From: CAWJEL01 sp964647255
GTDB taxonomy: Bacteria > Chloroflexota > Anaerolineae > CG2-30-64-16
Assembly (NCBI GenBank): GCA_964647255.1
Contig: CAZYGI010000032.1
Location: 1 to 41,316, forward strand
Direction: 5' to 3'
DNA length: 41,316 nucleotides
The translations under genes were made by a program, and so were the position numbers. Shown here in pieces: positions 16,683-23,950 of the stretch. The notes beneath the pieces are model-generated. The model was not told the DNA's origin, ran no database searches, and saw nothing but the letters and a program-made list of their open reading frames with translations. Within the stretch, counting starts at the first letter, position 1; every line of letters starts with the position of its first letter.

Positions 16683-17881
16683 GTCGCGGCCCTTCCGGTG
16701 AGTTGATCGTACAATTGCTCGTACGCGCGGGCGATTTTCGTAATCGAGAAGCGCGGGACGACTGCACGCAACGCCTCGGCCGCCCGGGCCGCGCGCGCGG
16801 CGGGATCGGCCAGCGCTTCCAGGAGGCGTTCCGCCAGATCGGCCGGGTCGTTTGACCGCGCCAGCCAGCCCGTCCGACCGGGCATGACCAGCTCCCGCGG
16901 CCCCGGCAGGTCGGTCGCCACCACCGGAACGCCGCTCGCCATGCTTTCCAGGATCACCGTGCCCAGCGCTTCCCATAACGACGGCAGGACGAACAGGTCC
17001 ATGGCGTGGTAAAGCTGGTTGACGTCCGTCCGCGCGCCGGTGAAGCGGACCGCCTCGGCCAGCCCCAGCCCCGCGGCCTGCTGCTGCAGCGCCTCTCGCA
17101 ACTCTCCGTCGCCGATGATGACAAATCGGACGTCGGGCCGCGCGGCGCAGACCCGCACCGCGGCCTGCAGCAGGACGCGGTGGCCCTTTTCTCCCCGCAG
17201 CCGGCCCACGTTCCCGACCACCAGCGCGTCGGCCGGCAGCCCCAGCGTTTGCCGGGCGGTGCGCGCTTCGGCGGGCGCTGCGGGATGAAACCGCTCCAGC
17301 GGGACGCCGGTGGGGATCCGCACCGCGCGGCGGCGCCGCAAGAAGGCGGCCGGCCGGCGATCCAGACGGTTGGCCAACGTCTGCGAGATGGCGACCTCCG
17401 CGTCGAACGCCAACGGAAAGATCCAGTCGGTGAAAACGAGCCGGCCGATGGCTGCGGCGGCGCCGTCGCCCCATTCCCGGGCCGCCGCAGCCCGGCGCAC
17501 GCAGGCACGCGCGGCGAGCGGCCGTCTCAGCAGCAGCGCCGCCAGGCTGCCCATCTGAAAATGGCTCTGGATCACGTCAACCTGCTGGCCCCGGAAGCGG
17601 TCGCGAATCGCCTGGACGCCGGCCTGATACCGGGCGAGATAGTGACCCGGTCCAGCATCGGCGGCGAAGAAGGTTTCGATGCCGTAGGCTTGCAAGTGCG
17701 CGAGCCAGTGCCGTTCCGCCGGCGAGTTGTGCCGCCAGAACGCACAGACGATCGGCTCGAAACGCGCCTGATCCAGGCGGGTTGCCAGTTCGATGCCGAA
17801 GCGCTCAGCGCCGCCCAACGGCTCGCCGAGCGCCAGCCCCAGAAGCAGGATCAAGACGCGGGTTCGCTCAGGCTCGGTCAT
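16679..17881 (-). CDS. GT4-type glycosyltransferase, upstream member of a tandem paralog pair
   Basis: This 400-residue predicted sugar transferase shares most landmarks with its downstream neighbour. The opening VLILLLGLALGEPLGGAERFG, the segment DVIQSHFQMGSLAALLLRRP, the core VGNVGRLRGEKGHRVLL, FVIIGDGELREAL, and PSLWEALGTVILESMASG all align. The second-domain Lys (GEKG) and the two donor-binding glutamates are present. ATG 17881 is preferred over ATG 17893 because the paralog also starts with MTE at the same place and an AGGA lies upstream. It overlaps the pyruvyl transferase gene by 14 bases. Differences concentrate in the N-terminal acceptor domain (AAAAREWGDGAA region), suggesting a different acceptor sugar. 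Confidence 0.9.
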   Translation of the reverse strand: MTEPERTRVLILLLGLALGEPLGGAERFGIELATRLDQARFEPIVCAFWRHNSPAERHWLAHLQAYGIETFFAADAGPGHYLARYQAGVQAIRDRFRGQQVDVIQSHFQMGSLAALLLRRPLAARACVRRAAAAREWGDGAAAAIGRLVFTDWIFPLAFDAEVAISQTLANRLDRRPAAFLRRRRAVRIPTGVPLERFHPAAPAEARTARQTLGLPADALVVGNVGRLRGEKGHRVLLQAAVRVCAARPDVRFVIIGDGELREALQQQAAGLGLAEAVRFTGARTDVNQLYHAMDLFVLPSLWEALGTVILESMASGVPVVATDLPGPRELVMPGRTGWLARSNDPADLAERLLEALADPAARAARAAEALRAVVPRFSITKIARAYEQLYDQLTGRAAT

Positions 17882-19175
17882 AGCGATCGTCATCCTGCGC
17901 GATGAGCCTGCCGACCGACTCCACCTCGCGCATCAGGCCAGGCAGGATCGCGGCCAGGTGTTGTCGCACGGCTTCTCGATCGGCCCAGAGCGCGTCCAGC
18001 GTTTGCCTGAGCCGTCCGGCGTCCACCTCGGTCAGGTTTAGGGTCCACTGCGTCAGGCCGAGCATCTCGGCCAGCCCGCGCACCTTGTGCAGGTACTCGA
18101 TCATCAGGGTCGGCACGCCGCTGCTGAGCGCAAAAATCGCCGAGTGCATCCGCGTGCCGACCAGCAGATCCAGCTCGGCGTACATCGCCTTCATCAGGGC
18201 AGGCGGCGCCGGCTCTTCCAGCAGGATCGCCTGCTCGCCCAACGCCATTTGGGCGATGATCCGCTGGCCGGCCACCCGGTCATCCTCGCGCTCGCTCGGG
18301 CCGATCACCTGCGGGAAGAAGATCACCGTGGCGCCCTGTGACCGGGCAAATCCGGCCAGCGCCTCGGCCAGCGCGGCCTCGTAGCGGTCCCAAACGTCTG
18401 CGTCCACGTGCCGGATGAGCCGGTTGATTACCGTCACGCCCACGCGCGGCCCAGCGTCGGCATTGGCGCGGACGCCGGCAGCCGCCAGCCGGGCGAGCGC
18501 TTCTTCACGCGGCGCGGCCGGCAGCGCAAACGCCATGTCGGGCGCCAGGGTCAGCCGCGCCGCGGGCAGGCCGATCGCCTGCGCCAGGCGCAGCGACACC
18601 GGCTCGCGCACGAAGACCTGCCGCGCCCGGCCGTAGAGCCAGCGCACGAGGCCGCGTTCCCAGCCGCGGCGCAGCGGGCCGATGGATTGTGGCAGGACGT
18701 ACAGCGGCTTGCCCAGCAGCAGCGCATAGCCGACGGTGTACGCCGCCAGCAAGAACGGCAGTCCGACGCGCCCCTTGGTCGCAAAGATGTTGCCCGGACA
18801 ACTGACCGCAATATCGGCGTCCATGTACGCCAGCAGCAGGCTGCGCAGCGCGGGCGGCAGCCAGTCGAAAGATCGCCGGCCAAGGCGATACAGCAGCGCG
18901 GCCGCGAGGCTGAGGAGCACGGCGCGGGCCAGCGCACCCAGGCGCGGCGCTCCCGTCGGCGCCTGGCAGAGCGCCGCGAACGAGGGCGTCACCGCGACGC
19001 GCCCCGGCCAGCGGTCAGCGTAGGCCGCGGCCGGCTCATTCATCGCCAGGGTCACGCGCGCGGCCGGGAAGGCCGCCAACAGGCTCGACGCGGCCATTTC
19101 GAGCAGCGCGGCATCGCCGGCGTTTTGGGCCGAATGCAGGTTGAGGATCACGATCTGACGGACCGATGCTGCCAT
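17868..19175 (-). CDS. Polysaccharide pyruvyl transferase family protein (CsaB/WcaK-like)
   Basis: This 435-residue protein probably adds a pyruvate ketal from phosphoenolpyruvate to a sugar of a cell-wall or surface glycan. It opens IVILNLHSAQNAGDAALLEM, the family NxGDxA motif. DADIAVSCPGNIFATKG is near residue 120, and LYVLPQSIGPL follows. The second half contains VTVINRLIRHVD, ATVIFFPQVIGPSEREDD, and the family signature ELDLLVGTRMHSAIFALSSGVP, with the conserved Arg-Met-His. ATG 19175 shares one base with the flippase stop (TGATG) and has a GGGGG ribosome site. In bacteria with S-layers, pyruvylated wall glycans anchor surface proteins, but no SLH domain is visible here. Confidence 0.87.
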   Translation of the reverse strand: MAASVRQIVILNLHSAQNAGDAALLEMAASSLLAAFPAARVTLAMNEPAAAYADRWPGRVAVTPSFAALCQAPTGAPRLGALARAVLLSLAAALLYRLGRRSFDWLPPALRSLLLAYMDADIAVSCPGNIFATKGRVGLPFLLAAYTVGYALLLGKPLYVLPQSIGPLRRGWERGLVRWLYGRARQVFVREPVSLRLAQAIGLPAARLTLAPDMAFALPAAPREEALARLAAAGVRANADAGPRVGVTVINRLIRHVDADVWDRYEAALAEALAGFARSQGATVIFFPQVIGPSEREDDRVAGQRIIAQMALGEQAILLEEPAPPALMKAMYAELDLLVGTRMHSAIFALSSGVPTLMIEYLHKVRGLAEMLGLTQWTLNLTEVDAGRLRQTLDALWADREAVRQHLAAILPGLMREVESVGRLIAQDDDRYDRA

Positions 19176-20449
19176 CACGCCCCCTGCCTGCGCGCCCGAA
19201 CGCGCCACGCCGCCACCAGGCCGAGATAGCCCAGGGTTAACGCCAGCTCACTGATCACGTAGACCCAGGCGACCCCGGTCACGCCGTAGCGCGGGATCGC
19301 AGCCAGGTTCAGCCCCACGTTCAACGCTGCGGCCACCGCCTGCACATAGACCCGGCGGCTCTGCCAGCCGACGGCGACCAGGATCGCGGCCGCGGCGAAG
19401 TTGAGCGACTTCAGAAAGAGGATCGGGCTCAACGTCGCCAGCAGCGGTCCCGACCCCTTGAACGATATGGTCAGCAGCCAGGTCAGAACCGGGCCGGAGA
19501 TGGCCCACGCGCCCGCCCACAGCGCCAGCCCGACCAGGGCGAAGCCGCCCAGGGTGAGCCAGAGGGTGCGGCCCGGCAGCGTCCCGCGTGCGCCGATCGT
19601 CCGCACCAGCACCGGGATCATCAGCGTGTAAAGCGCGGCCGGGATGACGAACAGGGCGTTGACCAGGCTGGACGCGGGGGAGTAGAGGCCCACCGCCGCG
19701 CTGCCCAGCAGGATCGCGGCCAGGGTCGTGTCAGCCTGCACGTAGATCGCCGCGGTCAGCTCCGACGCGGCGAACGGCAGCGTCTCGCGGCCGATCGCTG
19801 GCCAGGCAGCCGTGCGCACGCGCAGCGCGACCGGCAGCAGCCGCGAGACAATGAGGGCGGCAGTCACCGCGAGGCCCAGCCGGCCCCAGGCAAAACCGGT
19901 CAATTTGGTCGTCTTGGCGGCGACGAGCAGCCCGCACAGCGCCAGCATCGCACCGCGCAGCCCGATCATCGCGGCAACCGGGACGCGGTTGCGCAGCAGC
20001 GCCTTGAACGCTGCCAGCATCACGGACAGCAGCCCTTCGGCCCAGATCGTCACCCCCGCGATGATCACCAGCGAGGTAGAAAACGTGCGCGGGTTGAGCC
20101 GCGGCAGGATGAGCGCCAGGCCGGCCAGCCAGAGAACGCCTGCCGCCAGCTTGATCGCCAGCGCGTCGCCCAGGAATCCGCCCAGCCGGGCCGGCTCGTG
20201 CGCGCCGCTGCGCAGCAGCCAGGTGTCCAGCCCCAGGTTGAACAGGATAGCGGTGAACGCCGCGACCGAGAACGCCGCGGTGTAGCGTCCGAATATCTCC
20301 GCGCCGAGCTGCCGGGCGGTGAGCAAGACTGCAACGGCCATCAGTCCCTGCGCAAGGGCCGAACCGGCCGTCAGCGCAAACGCATTGCTGAGGATGACCC
20401 GTCGCGTGAGCGGGACGGCTTCCGCGCCGGTGCTTGCGTCGCGCGCCAT
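19175..20449 (-). CDS. Wzx-like polysaccharide flippase (MOP superfamily)
   Basis: This 424-residue integral membrane protein probably flips lipid-linked oligosaccharides across the cytoplasmic membrane. I count about 12 hydrophobic segments. The first (SNAFALTAGSALAQGLMAVAVLLTARQLG) ends in the Gly-rich ARQLGAEIFGRYTAAFS stretch typical of RfbX/Wzx proteins, where a GxxxFGxY element follows helix 1. YVQADTTLAAILLGSAAVGLYSPASSL in the middle matches the conserved D-x-x-x-L-G-x-x-A-V-G-x-Y motif. The ATG has GAGG 7 bases upstream and follows the GT4 stop by one base. No Wzy-type polymerase is obvious in this block, so the product could be a short oligosaccharide or be polymerised elsewhere. 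Confidence 0.87.
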   Translation of the reverse strand: MARDASTGAEAVPLTRRVILSNAFALTAGSALAQGLMAVAVLLTARQLGAEIFGRYTAAFSVAAFTAILFNLGLDTWLLRSGAHEPARLGGFLGDALAIKLAAGVLWLAGLALILPRLNPRTFSTSLVIIAGVTIWAEGLLSVMLAAFKALLRNRVPVAAMIGLRGAMLALCGLLVAAKTTKLTGFAWGRLGLAVTAALIVSRLLPVALRVRTAAWPAIGRETLPFAASELTAAIYVQADTTLAAILLGSAAVGLYSPASSLVNALFVIPAALYTLMIPVLVRTIGARGTLPGRTLWLTLGGFALVGLALWAGAWAISGPVLTWLLTISFKGSGPLLATLSPILFLKSLNFAAAAILVAVGWQSRRVYVQAVAAALNVGLNLAAIPRYGVTGVAWVYVISELALTLGYLGLVAAWRVRARRQGA

Positions 20450-20450
20450 C

Positions 20451-21905
20451 TCACAACCTCGCTATCGGGAGCGCGGCAGGCAGCTCACAATCAGAGCGCA
20501 ATGACGCAAAACCGATCAGGTGCAGTCTCGTGCCGGCCTCTTTACGTTTTTGCGTCTTTGCATCTTCATCTGAGCCAGGATCGCCGGGTTGGGCGCGCCC
20601 GGCGGCCTCCAGGATCTCGCGCACGATGCCGGCGACCTGCTGGCCGATCAGCGCAGAGCGGTAGCAGCGGTCGTGCAGCACCCCTGCGTCGGCCGCCAGC
20701 GCCGCACGGCGCGCCGGATCGCGGCTGAGGTCGAGGATCGCCGCGGCCAGTGCATCGGGGTCGCCGGCCGGAACCAGCCACGCGGCGGTCAGACCGTCGC
20801 GCCATAGACCCGCGCGCGCTGCGGGCGTGTCGGCGGTAATGAGCGGCCGGCCGGCGGCAAGCGCCTGGTACGCCTTGTTCGGCACGACGCGGCGCGCCTT
20901 GTCGCCCGCCCCGAAGATGCCCAGACAGAGATCCGCGGCGGCGAGCGTCGCGGGCAGGTCGGCGTAGGGCATCCAATCCACGAACCGGACGTTGCGCAGG
21001 CCCAAGGCGGCCGCCAGGCTATCCGCCATCGGTCGCTCCTGCCCTGTGCCGATCATCGTGATGCGGATGTCGGGGTGCGCCGCTAATTGCGCTGCCGCCC
21101 GGAGGATCGTCTCGATCCCGTGTAGTGGGATATACTTGCCGAAGAACAGCGCTTCGAAGCCGGCGGTTTCCTCGACTGTCCCGAAAACGGGCAGCTTCGC
21201 AGTGACGGCCTCAGTCGCTTGGCGGCGTGTGAAACGACTAAAGTCGTCACTACCGGCGCTCTCGACGGTGTGTGCGGAACGACTGAAGTCGTCATCACCG
21301 GCGCTCCCGACAGTTGCGTCGGGCATCGGCGTGCGCTCCATGCGGGGGAGAGGGGCGTGGGCAAACATATCCTCGGCGCCGACCGGGACAACGCGCAGTT
21401 TGTCCGCCGCGACGCTAAAGCGCTCCTGCCAGAAGGCCGCGTTTTGCGGCGTGTCGGCGAGCACGCGATCCGCCCGCCGGCCGGCCGCGCGATCCAGCCA
21501 GGCGAAGCCGCGCGCCCGGATCGAGCGCACATCCAGCAACTGCCGATCGCCGGCCGCGGTGTCGAACGCCGAGATCAGGGCGTCCCAGATCACCGGGATG
21601 CCGCGGCGCCGGAAAATCCAACCGGTGAGAAGCAAGTCGAGTTGGCCGAAGTGCGGATAGATCACGGCGTCGCAGAGCGGCAGCCGGCAGGCGTGCACCA
21701 GGAGGCAGGCGTAAGTGCGCACAAAGCGGCCCAACTGCCCGACCAACGCGGCTGGCCGCCGCGCCGCACCGATCTTCTGGTCGGTGCCGGCCCACAGCGC
21801 GATCCGGTGTTCGAGCACGGTCGCGCCCGCCTGGCGCAAGCCCTCGAGCAGGACGCGCGTCCGGGGCTGATCGGCATCGTACGTGCCGAAGAAACAGATT
21901 CTCAT
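20451..21905 (-). CDS. GT4-type glycosyltransferase with a 15-residue tandem repeat insert
   Basis: This is a 484-residue predicted sugar transferase. The first half (MRICFFGTYDADQPRTRVLL) has the expected start. DAVIYPHFGQLDLLLTGWIF and RVLADTPQNAAFWQERF follow. The second Rossmann domain begins near residue 225 (FGKYIPLHGIETILRAA). It has RITMIGTGQERPMADSL, VRFVDWMPYADLPATLAAADLCLGIFG, and KAYQALAAGRPLITADTPA as the donor region. Between the domains, at about residues 195-225, lie two 15-residue units (VGSAGDDDFSRSAHT, VESAGSDDFSRFTRR) encoded by a 45-bp DNA repeat with palindromic cores. That insert is atypical for GT4. ATG 21905 overlaps the GT2 stop (ATGA). The C-terminus after VREILEA is hydrophilic. 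Confidence 0.85.
   Translation of the reverse strand: MRICFFGTYDADQPRTRVLLEGLRQAGATVLEHRIALWAGTDQKIGAARRPAALVGQLGRFVRTYACLLVHACRLPLCDAVIYPHFGQLDLLLTGWIFRRRGIPVIWDALISAFDTAAGDRQLLDVRSIRARGFAWLDRAAGRRADRVLADTPQNAAFWQERFSVAADKLRVVPVGAEDMFAHAPLPRMERTPMPDATVGSAGDDDFSRSAHTVESAGSDDFSRFTRRQATEAVTAKLPVFGTVEETAGFEALFFGKYIPLHGIETILRAAAQLAAHPDIRITMIGTGQERPMADSLAAALGLRNVRFVDWMPYADLPATLAAADLCLGIFGAGDKARRVVPNKAYQALAAGRPLITADTPAARAGLWRDGLTAAWLVPAGDPDALAAAILDLSRDPARRAALAADAGVLHDRCYRSALIGQQVAGIVREILEAAGRAQPGDPGSDEDAKTQKRKEAGTRLHLIGFASLRSDCELPAALPIARL
21231..21320. repeat. Two 45-bp direct repeats with ACGACTnnAGTCGT palindromes inside a coding gene
   Basis: Units begin near 21231 and 21276 with a 45-base period. 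Each carries a 14-base near-palindrome (ACGACTAAAGTCGT; ACGACTGAAGTCGT) at 21234 and 21279, followed by a conserved tract TC-A-[CT]-ACCGGCGCTC. The period is 15 codons, so the glycosyltransferase frame is preserved. It looks like a short interspersed palindromic repeat accepted into a domain linker. Confidence 0.88.
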
Positions 21906-22852
21906 GGCGTGCGGGCCGCCAACGCAGCCACGCGGGCGCGGTAAAGCGCCTCCTCCTGCATCTTGCGGTTCATGCTCACCAGGTCGGCGATCAGGCCGAT
22001 GAGACACACCTGGAACCCGACGATGGAGAGGATGGCCGCCAGGATCAATGATTGCACGTGCCCCGCGCCGCGGCCGTTGGCGTAGAAGTACAGAAACCGC
22101 CCGCCCAACGCCAGCGCGAGCACGATCAAGACCGCGCCCGTCGTCATGAAGACCCGCAGCGGCCGATACATGGTGTAGAAACGCAGGATGGTCACCGCCT
22201 GGAGCGCCAGGAACGATGGAATATTGCGGATGAGGCGCGATTTGCGCGTTTGCCGGTTGGTGCGGATGGGGACGAAGACGACCTTCATGCCGCGCGCACC
22301 GGCCTGGATCAGTGTTTCCAGGGTGTAGGTGTATTCGCTCAGCACCGTCAAACGCAACGCGGCCTCGCGGGTGAAGGCGCGGAAGCCGCTGGTCGCGTCG
22401 GGAACCGGGATGCCGGCAGCCTGCTCAACCACCCAACTGCCCACGCGTTGCAGGCCGCGCTTGAGCGCAGAGAAGTGTTCCGACTCCGCCACGCCGCGGT
22501 CGCCGACGACGATGTCGGCGCGGCCCTGGACGATCGGCGCGATCAGGGCTCCGATGTCCGGCCCGAAGTACTGGTTGTCCGCGTCCGTGTTGACGATGAT
22601 GTCCGCGCCCGCCGCGACGGCCGCTTCCAGCCCGGTTTGAAATGCCGCGGCCAGCCCGCGATTGCGCTTCAGTTGGACGATGTGCTGCACGCCCAGCGCG
22701 CGGGCAACCTCGGCGGTGCGGTCACGGCTGCCGTCGTCAATAACCAGAAGCTCGATTTCGTCCACGCCCGCCAGCTCCCGCGGCAGGTCGGCCAGGGTCG
22801 CCGGCAGGGTGGTTTCCTCATCGTAACATGGAATCTGGATGATCAGTTTCAC
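21902..22852 (-). CDS. GT2-family glycosyltransferase with two C-terminal membrane helices (polyprenyl-phosphate sugar synthase type)
   Basis: This 316-residue enzyme probably transfers a sugar from a nucleotide donor to polyprenyl phosphate, making a lipid-linked donor for GT-C enzymes. The GT-A core shows LIIQIPCYDEETTL, ELLVIDDGSRDRT, and the metal-binding NTDADNQY near residue 91. VPDATSGFRAFTREAAL near 150 is the DPM/DPG synthase-type acceptor region, followed by EVPIxF-like VVFVPIRTNRQTRKSRL. Two hydrophobic helices (VLIVLALALGGRFLYFY; LILAAILSIVGFQVCLIGLI) lie at about 235-300. The GTG start is first in the block and is preceded by AAGAAGG and a TATAAT promoter. The neighbouring membrane glycosyltransferases could use its product. 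Confidence 0.9.
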   Translation of the reverse strand: MKLIIQIPCYDEETTLPATLADLPRELAGVDEIELLVIDDGSRDRTAEVARALGVQHIVQLKRNRGLAAAFQTGLEAAVAAGADIIVNTDADNQYFGPDIGALIAPIVQGRADIVVGDRGVAESEHFSALKRGLQRVGSWVVEQAAGIPVPDATSGFRAFTREAALRLTVLSEYTYTLETLIQAGARGMKVVFVPIRTNRQTRKSRLIRNIPSFLALQAVTILRFYTMYRPLRVFMTTGAVLIVLALALGGRFLYFYANGRGAGHVQSLILAAILSIVGFQVCLIGLIADLVSMNRKMQEEALYRARVAALAARTP

Positions 22853-22875
22853 TGCCTGTTCGCCTTCTTGCCTGG

Positions 22876-22881
22876 ATTATA
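22876..22881 (-). promoter_or_regulatory. Extended -10 promoter of the upstream polysaccharide block
   Basis: A perfect TATAAT preceded by TGC (extended -10) lies on the minus strand; no good -35 is seen. Predicted start near 22869 leaves a 17-base leader with AAGAAGG before the GTG at 22852. It heads an almost gapless run of seven genes down to 14711. Confidence 0.65.
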
Positions 22882-23022
22882 GCACACCGGTGAAAGCTGG
22901 GCCGAATCGAAGCTGCGCCCCGCTCGGATCAGGCGCTCGCACCGCGGCCCCTCGTGGGCGCCGGGCGGGCATCGGCCCTCAGGCTACGAGGCCAGGATCA
23001 ACACTTGCGTGAGCGGGGGGTT

Positions 23023-23051
23023 TTGGTCGCGGCCATGAACCATGCTAAGAT
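23023..23051 (+). promoter_or_regulatory. Candidate promoter of the oxidoreductase gene group
   Basis: TTGGTC (23023-23028), 17-base spacer, TAAGAT (23046-23051); predicted start near 23058, before the SD GAGGAGG at 23077. It diverges from the promoter at 22880. The -10 and -35 are both imperfect. Confidence 0.45.
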
Positions 23052-23086
23052 AGGCGCGTCGGTCTATGCCGGCGCGAGGAGGTGAC

Positions 23087-23731
23087 ATGAGACCAACCCT
23101 GGCGGTGATTGATATTGATATTTTCGGCGGCCAGGATGAGCTGGTGCGCGAGCAGCTACTGGAGAGCCTCCAGCGGTTTCACGCCGCGGCTGTGACTCCG
23201 CTGTGGCTTAACTGGCTGCGGGAGCGCGCGGATTTGCGCGTCGTGTGCCTGGTGCGCGACCTGGAGCTCTTCGATGACTTCCTGGTGACGGCGATCCGTT
23301 CGACGCCGGGCGTGCGGGGCACGTCGGCGCAGCTTGCCTTTGACGGTATGGTGCGCGGGGAGGCGTTGATGGACGTCTCGCTGCTCGACACGGGTTGGGA
23401 TCGGCGGGCGGCGGCCGCGGTGATGATCAAATCACAGCCGGGACAGGATCGGGCGGTCTTCTGTGCGCTCAAGAATCTGCCCCCGCACGAGGAAGTGGAC
23501 GTGGTGTGGGTCGTCAAGCTGTTCCATTCCGGCGAGGCGGATTTGATGGTGATGTTGCTGGGCAGCCGCACTGCCGCGCTGACCGGCTATGTGATGAGCT
23601 GGATTCGCACTGTGCCGGGTGTGATGGATACGCAGCTCAGCAGCGTGCAGGACTGGCAAATCCTGGGCAAGACAGAAGATTTTATCGCACTCGCCCAACG
23701 GTTCCCTGAGCCGACAGGCGGGTGCAGCTAA
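23087..23731 (+). CDS. Protein with two Lrp/AsnC-type (RAM-like) domains and no DNA-binding domain
   Basis: This 214-residue soluble protein appears to hold two ferredoxin-like RAM domains. In the first, DLRVVCLVRDLELFDDFLVTAIRSTPGVRGTSAQLA fits the beta-alpha-beta plan of the Lrp/AsnC ligand-binding domain. In the second, VVWVVKLFHSGEADLMVMLL is followed by TGYVMSWIRTVPGVMDTQL. The IRTVPGV motif occurs in both. No helix-turn-helix is present. The N-terminal ~50 residues (AVIDIDIFGGQDELVREQLL) are unassigned. Such domains bind amino acids or other small molecules and oligomerise. GAGGAGG lies just upstream of ATG 23087. It is first in the group with the zinc ribbon, the aldehyde oxidoreductase family protein and a DsrE-like protein, suggesting a sensor or allosteric partner. 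Confidence 0.72.
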   Translation: MRPTLAVIDIDIFGGQDELVREQLLESLQRFHAAAVTPLWLNWLRERADLRVVCLVRDLELFDDFLVTAIRSTPGVRGTSAQLAFDGMVRGEALMDVSLLDTGWDRRAAAAVMIKSQPGQDRAVFCALKNLPPHEEVDVVWVVKLFHSGEADLMVMLLGSRTAALTGYVMSWIRTVPGVMDTQLSSVQDWQILGKTEDFIALAQRFPEPTGGCS

Positions 23732-23749
23732 GAACGAACGGAGGGTGTG

Positions 23750-23950
23750 ATGACAGCTTTTACCTGTGCAAAGTGCAATCGCCGGTTCACGCCGACGACC
23801 GAGGAGATGCAGGCCGCCTTGACCGCGGCCGAAGGCCAGAAACACGCACACATCCAGTGCCCGCACTGCGGCAAGGCGAATAAGGTGGCCCCAGAGCGGC
23901 TTAAGCAGGCCGTCCGCTTCGTTACCCCGGCTGAAAGGCCCGCCCCATGA
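23750..23950 (+). CDS. Zinc-ribbon mini-protein
   Basis: This 66-residue protein has two CxxC pairs, Cys6-x2-Cys9 (FTCAKCNRRF) and Cys37-x2-Cys40 (IQCPHCGKANKV), the pattern of a zinc ribbon. Between them is a helical segment (TEEMQAALTAAEGQ). ATG 23750 has GGAGG 5 bases upstream; a GTG directly before it is also possible. Its stop overlaps the next gene's ATG by four bases (ATGA), so it is almost certainly translationally coupled to the oxidoreductase. The role could be metal delivery, a structural subunit or nucleic acid binding; the sequence alone does not decide. No catalytic residues are visible. Confidence 0.75.
   Translation: MTAFTCAKCNRRFTPTTEEMQAALTAAEGQKHAHIQCPHCGKANKVAPERLKQAVRFVTPAERPAP

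Noticed and set aside
16683..17474. N-terminal extension of the downstream paralogous GT4 frame to give a 665-residue protein
   Set aside because: The extension lies out of frame over the upstream GT4 gene and is Arg/Ala/Gly-rich. The GTG at 16682 with GAAGG and the alignment to the paralog decide the start.
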